Source: Kordia sp. | GTDB taxonomy: Bacteria > Bacteroidota > Bacteroidia > Flavobacteriales > Flavobacteriaceae | NCBI RefSeq assembly: GCF_022447245.1 | Contig: NZ_JAKVBC010000004.1 | Span: 124,001-188,000 of the forward strand | Reading direction: 5' to 3' | Length of the DNA stretch: 64,000 nucleotides | Shown here: one piece after another, positions 9,142 to 17,642 of the stretch | Layout of the letters: each line of letters starts with the position of its first letter | Position numbering within the stretch: the first letter of the stretch is position 1 | Notes under the pieces: model-generated | The model's database searches: none | What the model was told of the DNA's origin: nothing | Seen by the model: the letters and a program-made list of their open reading frames with translations, nothing else | Translations under genes and position numbers: made by a program

Positions 9142-10197
9142 ATGATAAAAGATATAATTGCATATATTAGAAATCGTCGCGTCTTAAAGCATATTGTTTT
9201 TTGGTGCCTCATTTACACATTTCTTGTTTTTACTCAGAGTTCTAAGGAGCCTTTTTGGGTCATTGCTATTGCAAAGTTATCGCATTTGATTCCACATATC
9301 ATCTCATCTTATTTTTTAGCATATTGGTTAGTTCCTAAGTATTTATATTCAAAAAAACACTTACAGTTTTTTATTTTCGGTTTTATCAGTGCATATATCA
9401 TTTGTGTGTTTTCTCGAATTTTAATGGTGCATGTTGCAGAACCATTATTTAGAGTTCGTCCGTTTGAGCAAGAACCTATTGTAGAGATTTTAACCGATTG
9501 GAGAAAGTTAATTAAAGGCTACTTTTTAAATATTTATTCTATTACCTTTCTATTTTTATTTGTAAAACTTTCGTTGGAACGTGTCGAAGAACAATCACTT
9601 AATAAGGAAAAAACGGCTATTGAGTTAAAGATGTTAAAAGCGCAGTTGAATCCGCATTTTTTATTCAACACCTTGAATAATATTTATTCTTTATCCGTGA
9701 TCAATTCACCAAAAACTTCAGAATCCATTGGGAAATTGTCTGAAATTTTGGATTATGTTTTGTATCGCTGTGATCAAAAGTATGTGCCTTTGTCAGGAGA
9801 AATTATGTTGTTAGAAAATTATATTTCTTTGGAACGTTTGCGTTATGATGAACGTTTGGAAGTAACATTTACAAATAATGTATCTTCACATACCAAAATT
9901 GCACCCCTAATTTTACTATCCATTGTAGAAAATGCATTTAAACATGGTGCTGGAGAAGATTCTGGTAGTCCAAAAATCACGATTGATTTACAGCAAAAAG
10001 ATTCAACTTTGACATTTAGAGTTTTTAACACAACTGCCAATCAGCCACAAAAGAATGCAAATGGTGCCATTGGATTAGATAATATAAAAAAGCAATTGGA
10101 ATTGTTATATCCAAACACACATACCATTACGATTGAACAGCGAGAAAATTCATTTCAAGTGATCATCACCTTAAAAACTACTGCGTATGAAAGTTAA
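9142..10197 (+). CDS. LytS/YehU-type sensor histidine kinase
   Basis: The 351-residue protein has four hydrophobic helices in residues ~15-145, then a His_kinase (PF06580-like) domain. The phosphoacceptor motif is LNPHFLFNTLNNIYSLS with His172. The ATP-binding part shows PLILLSIVENAFKHG (N box) and NGAIGLDNIKKQLELLY (G box). It phosphorylates the LytTR regulator whose gene overlaps its 3' end by 11 bp. The signal is unknown; with no large periplasmic domain, membrane or envelope state is a reasonable inference. Confidence 0.92.
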   Translation: MIKDIIAYIRNRRVLKHIVFWCLIYTFLVFTQSSKEPFWVIAIAKLSHLIPHIISSYFLAYWLVPKYLYSKKHLQFFIFGFISAYIICVFSRILMVHVAEPLFRVRPFEQEPIVEILTDWRKLIKGYFLNIYSITFLFLFVKLSLERVEEQSLNKEKTAIELKMLKAQLNPHFLFNTLNNIYSLSVINSPKTSESIGKLSEILDYVLYRCDQKYVPLSGEIMLLENYISLERLRYDERLEVTFTNNVSSHTKIAPLILLSIVENAFKHGAGEDSGSPKITIDLQQKDSTLTFRVFNTTANQPQKNANGAIGLDNIKKQLELLYPNTHTITIEQRENSFQVIITLKTTAYES

Positions 10198-10891
10198 ATG
10201 TTTATTGGTAGATGATGAACCGTTGGCAATTAAATTGATGGAAAATCATATTGCGAAGATTGCTTCCTTTGAAGTTGTAGCAACCTGCAATAATGCCATG
10301 AAAGCCTTGGAAATTTTAAACACACACGACATTGACCTGTTGTTTTTAGATATTAAAATGCCAACGATTACAGGAATCGATTTTTTAAAATCTTTGCGTA
10401 ATCCGCCAAAAACAATTTTTACAACAGCTTACCGAGAATATGCCTTGGAAAGTTACGATTTGGATGTTGCCGATTACTTATTGAAGCCAATTACCTTTGA
10501 TCGATTTTTTAGAGCGGTGGAACGTTTTTACAGAGATATCAAACCTACGCAGGTTTCGGTGACTACTTTGCCAAAGGAAGAAGAAACTTTGATTCAAATT
10601 AAGTCAGGAACTAAATATCATAAAGTTGTGGTTTCAAACATTATTTACATCGAAAGTTTAAAAGATTACGTAAAGATTCATACGACTTCAAAAAGCATCG
10701 TTTCCAAACAAAAAATTAGCGATTTAGAGGCCGAACTTGCCAAACATGCATTTTTACGTGTGCACAGATCATACTTGATTAATAGTAAAAAAGTAACCGC
10801 ATTTACACCACATGATATTGAACTTAACGATGTAGAAGTTCCTATTGGCGCGAGTTATAAGGAATATGTATTGGCGATTTTGAAGGAATAG
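10187..10891 (+). CDS. LytTR-family response regulator
   Basis: The 234-residue protein has a receiver domain in residues 1-~120, with acidic residues D9/D10, phosphoacceptor D55 (LLFLDIKMP) and the conserved lysine in DYLLKPITF. A LytTR DNA-binding domain follows at ~140-234 (IIYIESLKDYVKIHT, HAFLRVHRSYLINSKKV, VPIGASYKEYV). It is co-translated with the kinase. Likely targets include the divergent outer-membrane receptor, but no LytTR site could be assigned by eye. Confidence 0.94.
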   Translation: MKVKCLLVDDEPLAIKLMENHIAKIASFEVVATCNNAMKALEILNTHDIDLLFLDIKMPTITGIDFLKSLRNPPKTIFTTAYREYALESYDLDVADYLLKPITFDRFFRAVERFYRDIKPTQVSVTTLPKEEETLIQIKSGTKYHKVVVSNIIYIESLKDYVKIHTTSKSIVSKQKISDLEAELAKHAFLRVHRSYLINSKKVTAFTPHDIELNDVEVPIGASYKEYVLAILKE

Positions 10892-10917
10892 TTTAAATTT
10901 TTCAAACCTTCTTTTTT
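10882..10917 (+). terminator. Probable intrinsic terminator of the LytS/LytTR operon
   Basis: GAAGG...CCTTC with an inner GTTT/AAAC pairing is followed by six T residues (912-917 of the 10-kb block). The stem has a bulge and overlaps the stop codon, so strength is uncertain. Confidence 0.5.
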
Positions 10918-11007
10918 GAGTGTAATATTATCTTTCAATATTTAATTGAAGCTAGTACATAACTTATTTTATTACACAACACTGTAAAAAGTTTAATTTA
11001 TGTGTAT

Positions 11008-11451
11008 TTAAACACTAATGGTTTCACTAGCATTTAACTTTGGTATGAGTGAATGATATATAAGATTTGGCGCTTCAGTGGTTGCGTTTTGAATAAAATC
11101 AATCTGTAAATACGGTTCTCCATTGCACGGGTGATTCATAAAACTATAATTAATAGATGTATTCCCAGAAGTAAGTGCTTGCTTTCCAATTAATAAATCA
11201 TACATCGAAACATCAATTTGTGGAGCACACGTTCCCGTAACTAAATCGTCAAACGATTCTTGTGAACGTATGATTGTGTAATCATTATTTAAATCAATAT
11301 CCATCTGATATTTTGTATTTACACAGCCATATTCATTTTCAAGATTATTAGGTGTAATCCAATTAGGAGAACCACAATCATCATCATTCTTACAAGAAAA
11401 AAGAATGATCATAAATACAAAGGTAAGTAGTGTAATGTAAGGCTTTTTCAT
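11008..11451 (-). CDS. Small lipoprotein of unknown function
   Basis: From the ATG at 11451 this is a 147-residue lipoprotein: MKKPYITLLTFVF...LFSC with Cys20 as lipobox, followed by KNDDDCG. The frame also opens 22 codons earlier (11517), but that would put charged residues before the signal peptide. The mature part holds a few cysteines (NEYGCVNTKY, GTCAPQID, NHPCNGEPYLQI) that may form disulfides. I recognise no family. It is convergent with the LytTR gene. Confidence 0.75.
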   Translation of the reverse strand: MKKPYITLLTFVFMIILFSCKNDDDCGSPNWITPNNLENEYGCVNTKYQMDIDLNNDYTIIRSQESFDDLVTGTCAPQIDVSMYDLLIGKQALTSGNTSINYSFMNHPCNGEPYLQIDFIQNATTEAPNLIYHSLIPKLNASETISV

Positions 11452-11557
11452 TTTTAGTAACATCGATTTACAACTATATACAAAACACAATAAAAGGTTG
11501 CGCTTAAAATTATACAATTAGTTTAATTCGATGTTTTACAAATGCTACATAGTTTTT

Positions 11558-12058
11558 TTATTTTCCTTTCTTCTCCACAAACTGCGTACTCAAATACACT
11601 TTCTTCCACCCGCCATTTTCGTAGCTTCCAACTTTAAATTTATATGTAGAATCATCTACATTTTCCCACATATCTGTGACAACAGAGTTTCCGTATTTGT
11701 CTATATAGATGATATTTTTTCCTTCCGCAGAAACAGTTCCTTCCGTCAATCCGCCAAATACATCAAATTCCCAAAATTTGACAGTTTTTGTTGCAGCATC
11801 ATATTGACGAATTCCATGGTTTCGTGGTCCTAGTTTGGTTTGAGCTTTGTCTACAAATCCAATAGATTCTGCAATGACGAGTTTTTTATCTGAGGAATAT
11901 TTGAATGTAATTTCTTGTACAAACTTGCTGCCATCGTCCCATTTTCCTTCGGCTTTCTAAGTTTTTGAAACCAAATTATCAAATATGGAAAGTTTTGAAT
12001 CTTGTCTAAAAGAAAGTGTCGTTATAAGAATTGCTATGAGTAATAGTTTCGTTTTCAT
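11558..12058 (-). pseudogene. Exported ~20-kDa protein gene with one in-frame stop codon
   Basis: A frame of 167 codons starts at the ATG at 12058 (MKTKLLLIAILITTLSF signal-like) and ends at TAA 11558-11560. It is interrupted once, at codon 34, by TAG (11957-11959), in the context LVSKT-stop-KAEGKWDDGSKF. Beyond the stop the frame is clean and protein-like (NHGIRQYDAATKTVKFWEF, ending STQFVEKKGK). A single G-to-A change from TGG (Trp) would explain the TAG. The family may be a secreted lipocalin-like or DUF1579-like beta-barrel, but I cannot name it firmly. The lesion is either real gene loss or a base-call error. Confidence 0.7.
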
Positions 12059-12123
12059 AATTCTGTGTTACTTAATTTAAATCTATGATAATCTTGTGTA
12101 AGATCAAAGAAGTTTGAAGATTT

Positions 12124-12813
12124 TTAAAAAAATCGAAGGATACTTTCTCGCACCAAATCAGGCATTTCTAACGGAATCATATGTCCGCAGTTTTTAAGTA
12201 TGCTTATCGTTGCTTTGTCAAATTGTTGTTGTGAATGTTTTACAGCTTCAATATTTACTAAAGCATCTTCTTTAGAAGCAATGACATGAATTTTTGCTAG
12301 AATTTTTGATAGTTTTTCTGTGAGATCAACTCGTTGTGAAGTCGCTTTGAGTTGACGTATTAAAACCTCTTTTCCCAAAGTAGTATCCATATCTTTTATG
12401 ACTTGAATTAATTCTTGGTTTTGATGTTTTTTTGGATGTAAAAATTGTTGTGCACGTGCAGTAGCAATTCCTTTGTAAGTGTGTTCCTCTAGAAAGTCAA
12501 TCGTACTTTTTCGCAATTGTAGTTCTTTAGCATTCAAACCATTCGCAGAAGCAGCAAGAATCATCAATTTTTGAATTCGATTTGGATGAGAAACCGTAAA
12601 ATGCATTGTTGCATACGCGCCCATGGAAAAAGCAACCACAAAAGCGTTTTCTTCTAAAGTACTATCCAAAAGTTGATCTATTTCTTCAAAAGAAGTTGCC
12701 AAAGTGGTATCGATAAAAATACAATCAAACTTTGTCAAATCATTACAAACATATTCCCACAATTCTGGCGTACACATCGTTCCTGAAAGGAAATAGAGTT
12801 TTTGTTTATTCAT
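12124..12813 (-). CDS. Alpha/beta-fold hydrolase
   Basis: The 229-residue cytosolic protein has the hydrolase core. LSGTMCTPELWEY lies near the N-terminus (oxyanion-hole region), the nucleophile elbow VVAFSMGAYATMHF has Ser63, HVIASKEDALV supplies the probable acid, and NCGHMIPLEMPD has the catalytic His. It is shorter than most family members, so the lid is small. Substrate unknown. It stands alone downstream of a terminator that closes the sortilin-like gene. Confidence 0.85.
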   Translation of the reverse strand: MNKQKLYFLSGTMCTPELWEYVCNDLTKFDCIFIDTTLATSFEEIDQLLDSTLEENAFVVAFSMGAYATMHFTVSHPNRIQKLMILAASANGLNAKELQLRKSTIDFLEEHTYKGIATARAQQFLHPKKHQNQELIQVIKDMDTTLGKEVLIRQLKATSQRVDLTEKLSKILAKIHVIASKEDALVNIEAVKHSQQQFDKATISILKNCGHMIPLEMPDLVRESILRFF

Positions 12814-12824
12814 GCTTCAAAAAT

Positions 12825-12866
12825 AAAAAAACGCACACTTCGACTCTGCTCAGTGTACGTTTTTAT
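12825..12866 (-). terminator. Intrinsic terminator after the sortilin-like gene (contains dispersed repeat copy 2)
   Basis: AAAACGCACACT and AGTGTACGTTTT pair with one mismatch around a 12-base loop, with A/T tracts on both sides, 22 bp beyond the stop at 12888. The stem embeds 12835-12856, which matches the 2982-3003 element at 19 of 22 bases. Confidence 0.7.
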
Positions 12867-12887
12867 TTTTATTTGTTGTTATTTCTT

Positions 12888-15743
12888 TTATTCTATAACT
12901 AAATCTGTACTATCTGTTCCACCATTTCCAGAAACTTCAATTGTATACGTTCCTTTTGGTAAATAGTAAGCACCATTTTTCTTTTTAGGAATAGTTGCGT
13001 TTTCGTCTTTTTTCAAATATTTTTTACGTGCTTTTTCAGTCACACTTACATCGTAATTCCATGTATTGAATCCTGCATCAGCAGTGACTTTAGCTTCGTT
13101 CATTACAACACCATTTTTCGCAATAACTTTTACGGTAAAGTTTCCTCCCTTTTTCGCATGAAAATAGATTTCCTTTTTAGGAACTCTTGCTTCTAACCAT
13201 TTGCTCCACGTAGTTCCCCAAGATGGACGCGAACGTACACTTTCTGTATCAAATACATGAACATCTTTTGCCACAATTGCTGCATCGACTTGTTGTAATA
13301 CCGCAATATTAGCTTTATAAATAGAACGCCCATGTGTTCCTAATAGTAAATCTTTTGCTTGTTTTTGTACAACAATATCATGTACTGCCACATTTGGCAA
13401 TCCGTTGTGGAAAGGTTGCCATGTTTTCCCCATGTCTAGGGAAGCGTAAGCTCCATTATCTGTACCAACATACAGTACACTTTCGTTTTCAGGATCTTCT
13501 TTGATAACATTTACTGGTGAAGCAGGAATTCCGTTTGCAATACTTTTCCAAGTTTGTCCGTAATCGTCTGACATGTATATATAACTTTCAAAATTGTCCC
13601 AACGATAACCGTTTAAAGTTGCATACACACGTTCCTTTTTGTGCGATGAAGCTATGACACGCGACACCCATAGATCTTGTGGAAAGCTGTTTGAAATCTT
13701 TTGCCAATCGCCTCCGCCATTTTTGGTTACGTGAATTAATCCATCATCACTTCCCACATAGATCAATCCAAATTGAAAAGGTGATTCAGAAATACTTGTC
13801 AAAGTTCCATACGCTACATTTCCTTTTTTCCCTCCTTTGGTTAAATCATCTGAAATTGCTTCCCATTCGTCACCTTTATTGAGCGATCTATGCAATTTGT
13901 TCCCTCCTAAGTACAGAATATCTTGATTGTGAACCGAAAGATGAATTGGTGTTTGCCAGTTAAACCTGTATGGTGATTCTCCTAATTCATGCTTTGGCTG
14001 AATGTATTGTTGAGAACCATTTTCACGATTGATTCTGAAGTAATTCCCAAATTGATATCCAGTGTATACAATATTTGGATTGCGTTTGTCTACTTGTACT
14101 TGCATTCCGTCTCCACCCATAATTCTCTTATATGGATATTCACCTTCTTCATGCCATTTTACAGAAGCTTTATAATTATTTGGACCTACCCAAACTCCAT
14201 TATCTTGCAATCCTCCATATACTTTGTACGGCGATTGCTCATCTGCATAAATTGCATAAAACTGTCCTACAGCTGGAGTATTACATTTGATCCAATTATC
14301 TCCATTGTTGTATGAAATATTGACTCCACCATCATTTCCATTGATTAAATGATTTGGATTGTTTGGATTTATCCAAAGTGAATGGTGATCTACGTGTACA
14401 TTTTGACCGTTGATTGATTTGAACGTTTTTCCTCCATCTTGCGAACGCAAAATTGGAACTCCTGCAATGTAAATTTGATTTTGATTTTTTGGGCTTACAC
14501 GAATCATTCCGAAGTAATATCCGTATGAGTATACGACATCATCTAAATAATCGTCATGTGTTTTTTTCCACGATTTTCCGCCATCGGTAGTTTTGAAAAT
14601 CTGCGCTCCAATTACTGGTGTATCAAATAATAAAGAGTTTGCATTTTCTAGATATTTCGCTAAATCGATTGGTTTGATCGTTCCTGCACGCACCAATTGC
14701 TTTACATTTTCAGCTCTGTATTTTTCCTGAAAACCGTTCGTTTTTAAGTATGTATTTAATTCTTTATCAGTCAGACTTAAAAACTTCTCTGAAGACATTG
14801 TTTTAAAATCATCTTTTGTCAATGCTTTAGAATCACTTTCTTTTTCCTTCTTTTTCTCTCTCCTAAATTGGCTATCATGAAAAGCATATACTGTAGTGTC
14901 ATCGTAAACAGCCAATCCGATTCTTCCAACGCCATCACCTTCTGGAAAACCTGATTTTTCACTTACTTTTTTCCAAGTATTTCCAGCATCTGTACTTTTA
15001 TAAATTGCAGAATTGATTCCATTTCCAATAAAATTCCACGCTTTACGATCGCGTTCCCATGAAGAAGCATATTGCACATTGAAATTATTTGGCGAAACAG
15101 CTAAATCTACAATTCCCGTTTCGTTATTAACAAATAATGTTTTGTTCCATGTTTTTCCACCATCAGTAGTTTTAAAAATTCCGCGTTCTGCGTTTGGCGA
15201 ATATAAATGTCCTAAAACCGCGACAACGACTTCATTTCCATTATTCGGATTGATTAAAATACGACTGATATGATGTGAATCTAGCAATCCCATGTTTTCC
15301 CAGTTTTTCCCTTGATCGGTACTTTTTAGGATTCCAATTCCAGCATACGATGAACGTGAAGAGTTATTTTCTCCGGTTCCAACCCAAATGGTGTTTGATT
15401 TCCAATCGATGGCAATATCACCAATGTTCTGAGTTGGCGAACTGTCTAAAACAGGCGTAAAAGTAGTTCCGTTATCGTTTGTGTACCATAATCCTCCAGA
15501 AGCGTATGCTACGTAGAATTCAGCAGTATTATTTGGATTCACATCTAAATCGACCACACGACCACTCATAATCGTAGGTCCAATATTGGTAAATTCAATG
15601 TTTTTAACACTAGAGTTTTGTGTAAGTTTTGCTTTCTGTTTTAATGCTTCTTGCACCTTCGTTGCCGATGTTGAGTTACTTTGTGCAAAGCCAAATTGTG
15701 CTACAAAAAGTGAGCACGCAAGGAGTAAAATTTTAGGTTTCAT
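12888..15743 (-). CDS. Secreted sortilin/VPS10-like BNR-repeat beta-propeller protein
   Basis: The 951-residue protein has a signal peptide (ending FGFAQ) and many Asp-box/BNR repeats of the form S-x-D-x-G-x-T-W: TKDGGKTW-like STDQGKNW, TTDGGKTWNK, STDAGNTWKK, TTDGGKSWKK, SQDGGKTF, MSDDYGQTWK, SLDMGKTW. These form one or two seven- to ten-bladed propellers as in VPS10/sortilin and xyloglucanase-like proteins. A Lys/Glu-rich insert (~residues 295-370) interrupts the first propeller. The C-terminus is a small beta-domain (KKNGAYYLPKGTYTIEVSGN) and I do not see a standard T9SS tail. Function is unknown, probably binding or surface processing. Confidence 0.88.
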   Translation of the reverse strand: MKPKILLLACSLFVAQFGFAQSNSTSATKVQEALKQKAKLTQNSSVKNIEFTNIGPTIMSGRVVDLDVNPNNTAEFYVAYASGGLWYTNDNGTTFTPVLDSSPTQNIGDIAIDWKSNTIWVGTGENNSSRSSYAGIGILKSTDQGKNWENMGLLDSHHISRILINPNNGNEVVVAVLGHLYSPNAERGIFKTTDGGKTWNKTLFVNNETGIVDLAVSPNNFNVQYASSWERDRKAWNFIGNGINSAIYKSTDAGNTWKKVSEKSGFPEGDGVGRIGLAVYDDTTVYAFHDSQFRREKKKEKESDSKALTKDDFKTMSSEKFLSLTDKELNTYLKTNGFQEKYRAENVKQLVRAGTIKPIDLAKYLENANSLLFDTPVIGAQIFKTTDGGKSWKKTHDDYLDDVVYSYGYYFGMIRVSPKNQNQIYIAGVPILRSQDGGKTFKSINGQNVHVDHHSLWINPNNPNHLINGNDGGVNISYNNGDNWIKCNTPAVGQFYAIYADEQSPYKVYGGLQDNGVWVGPNNYKASVKWHEEGEYPYKRIMGGDGMQVQVDKRNPNIVYTGYQFGNYFRINRENGSQQYIQPKHELGESPYRFNWQTPIHLSVHNQDILYLGGNKLHRSLNKGDEWEAISDDLTKGGKKGNVAYGTLTSISESPFQFGLIYVGSDDGLIHVTKNGGGDWQKISNSFPQDLWVSRVIASSHKKERVYATLNGYRWDNFESYIYMSDDYGQTWKSIANGIPASPVNVIKEDPENESVLYVGTDNGAYASLDMGKTWQPFHNGLPNVAVHDIVVQKQAKDLLLGTHGRSIYKANIAVLQQVDAAIVAKDVHVFDTESVRSRPSWGTTWSKWLEARVPKKEIYFHAKKGGNFTVKVIAKNGVVMNEAKVTADAGFNTWNYDVSVTEKARKKYLKKDENATIPKKKNGAYYLPKGTYTIEVSGNGGTDSTDLVIE

Positions 15744-15929
15744 GGATTGGTTTATTTTAGTTTTTCAAAGTACTCAATGTTGCAAACTTGGCAAAATTTT
15801 GCTTGTATTTTTAACAATAGTTATGGTTTCTTCAGTCTTTGTAACAATCAATTTTAATTCTTTAGAAAAGAATTATCTGCAAAATTTAAAATAGTTTGTA
15901 CTTTTAAAGCTTTATTTTCAATATTGGTA

Positions 15930-16514
15930 ATGGGCATTTCTACTAAAAATCTGGAATTATATTTAAAGCGATTTATTCAAGATGATTCTTTGAATGACCA
16001 AATTCCTGTGATTTTGAAAGCCTTCCATTATTTGCAGTACAAAAAGAATACACTTTTTGTGGAAGAAGGTAAAATTGCTCCCTATTTCTGCTTCATTGAA
16101 AGCGGCATTTTACAGCATAATATTTTGGTTGATGGAGAAGAAAAGACTACCTATCTTGCTCTGAAAAATTCCGCCACGGCGGCACTAAAAAGTTTTATTG
16201 ATCAAATTCCATCACGAAAAAATATAAAAGCCATTAGTGAATGTAATCTATTTGTGATTGATCAAAAAAAATTCATAAATCTATTAAAGAATAACGAAGC
16301 TTTCCAACGTTTTTATTACAACTTAATCGAGAATCAAATCTACAGAATTGATGACTATCGAATAGATTTATTAACGTTAACTCCAGAAGAACGTTATAAA
16401 AAACTTCTTTTGAATGAACCAAAACTACTAAAAGAAGTTCCGCTGCATTATTTGGCTTCCTTTTTAGGAATTTCATCACGACACATGAGTCGTATCCGAA
16501 AGAATATTATTTGA
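15930..16514 (+). CDS. Crp/Fnr-family transcriptional regulator
   Basis: The ATG at 15930 gives 194 residues; a TTG two codons upstream is less likely. Residues ~20-120 form a cyclic-nucleotide-binding fold (FVEEGKIAPYFCFIESGILQ, CNLFVIDQKKFINLL) without the full cAMP-binding PRAAT motif. The C-terminal helix-turn-helix is short (HYLASFLGISSRHMSRIRK). It therefore belongs to the Bacteroidota Crp-like proteins that probably sense something other than cAMP. It is divergent from the sortilin-like gene at 15743, which may be its target. Confidence 0.9.
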   Translation: MGISTKNLELYLKRFIQDDSLNDQIPVILKAFHYLQYKKNTLFVEEGKIAPYFCFIESGILQHNILVDGEEKTTYLALKNSATAALKSFIDQIPSRKNIKAISECNLFVIDQKKFINLLKNNEAFQRFYYNLIENQIYRIDDYRIDLLTLTPEERYKKLLLNEPKLLKEVPLHYLASFLGISSRHMSRIRKNII

Positions 16515-17642
16515 GTTGTGTTAGATATGATTTTTAAAATATTGTTAGATGTTTTGTATTAACAAACTTGTTGTTCAGAAAAGTTTTTTTACTAATTAGC
16601 AATCAAAGCAGCAAAAATGTCATTAAAGCAATTTGTACCAAATCTATGTTTAGAGTGTTCTACTTGACAAATGTTATTTAATTAATCAAAAAAAGTTTTG
16701 ATAATGGCTTTTTTTCAAAGATTATACGCATCTTTTAGTAGTATTGTTTTCATATTGTTTTTTAGCTTAGTGTTGAAATGGATTCCGTTAAAGGTTAGTT
16801 CAGTAAAAAGCTTTAGAAAAAATATATCCTTTATCGCCAAATAACTTACCAAAAAGCTTTACACCTTTGTGGCTTACAGTCATCAGTATTACCTCATGAA
16901 ATCAAAAAGTCAATAACTCCTGATGTTGCGTAATTTAAAGCCATAGAACTAGCCCAAAGGACATTGTCTAGGTTTAGATACATTTTAAACACGCCAAAAC
17001 TATGGATTCTTGTTTTATCACAAACCTAAAGTGGTGAAAAATGAATAAAACTTATGCCTGTACAATGAGCTAAACCACAAAATTTGAGATAGATTGCTAG
17101 TGCCATGAATCTCTATTTTGTAACATAGGATTACACGAAACTAAGTTTGGGAAGTCGATATATAAATGCTTACAAGCATATCCTACGCAAAATTCTTTAA
17201 AGGTTCAAATCCAGATAAATGAAAATAACTCGAATAGTCATGTCTTCTGATAAACTCAATTTTGAAGTTTCAATGCATTTTTAAACATTAACAATCAGGT
17301 TTTTTTCCAAAAAGGGACAAATTCAGCACAAAATTATCAATTGAACAGAAAATGTCAGTAATTCCACTTACAAACCGTATTATTTTAATAAATTAGTATT
17401 GATACGTTAAGCCATTAAATATTCTACTCTTTTTTATATTGGATATGCCAATTCTCATGTCAAATTCAACTTACTTAGGTAACTAATCTCATTATTATTT
17501 TCACAAAACCTTTATAATAAATTAAATATATTGATGCTAAAACTAGCTTAATTTCATACATTTACAAATATCTTATTAATGTTATATTGATAAGACTCAA
17601 CTTTTGCCTCGATTTTTATTCCACATAAACTAAACATGCGCT
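16515..17642. other. 1.1-kb intergenic stretch without an intact gene
   Basis: No frame stays open here. One rightward frame from ATG 16704 starts with a hydrophobic, signal-like segment (MAFFQRLYASFSSIVFILFF), but many stops follow, so this could be the remains of an old gene. The last ~150 bp are AT-rich and should hold the promoter of the propeller gene at 17643. I see no strong hairpin, repeat or RNA gene. Confidence 0.5.
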
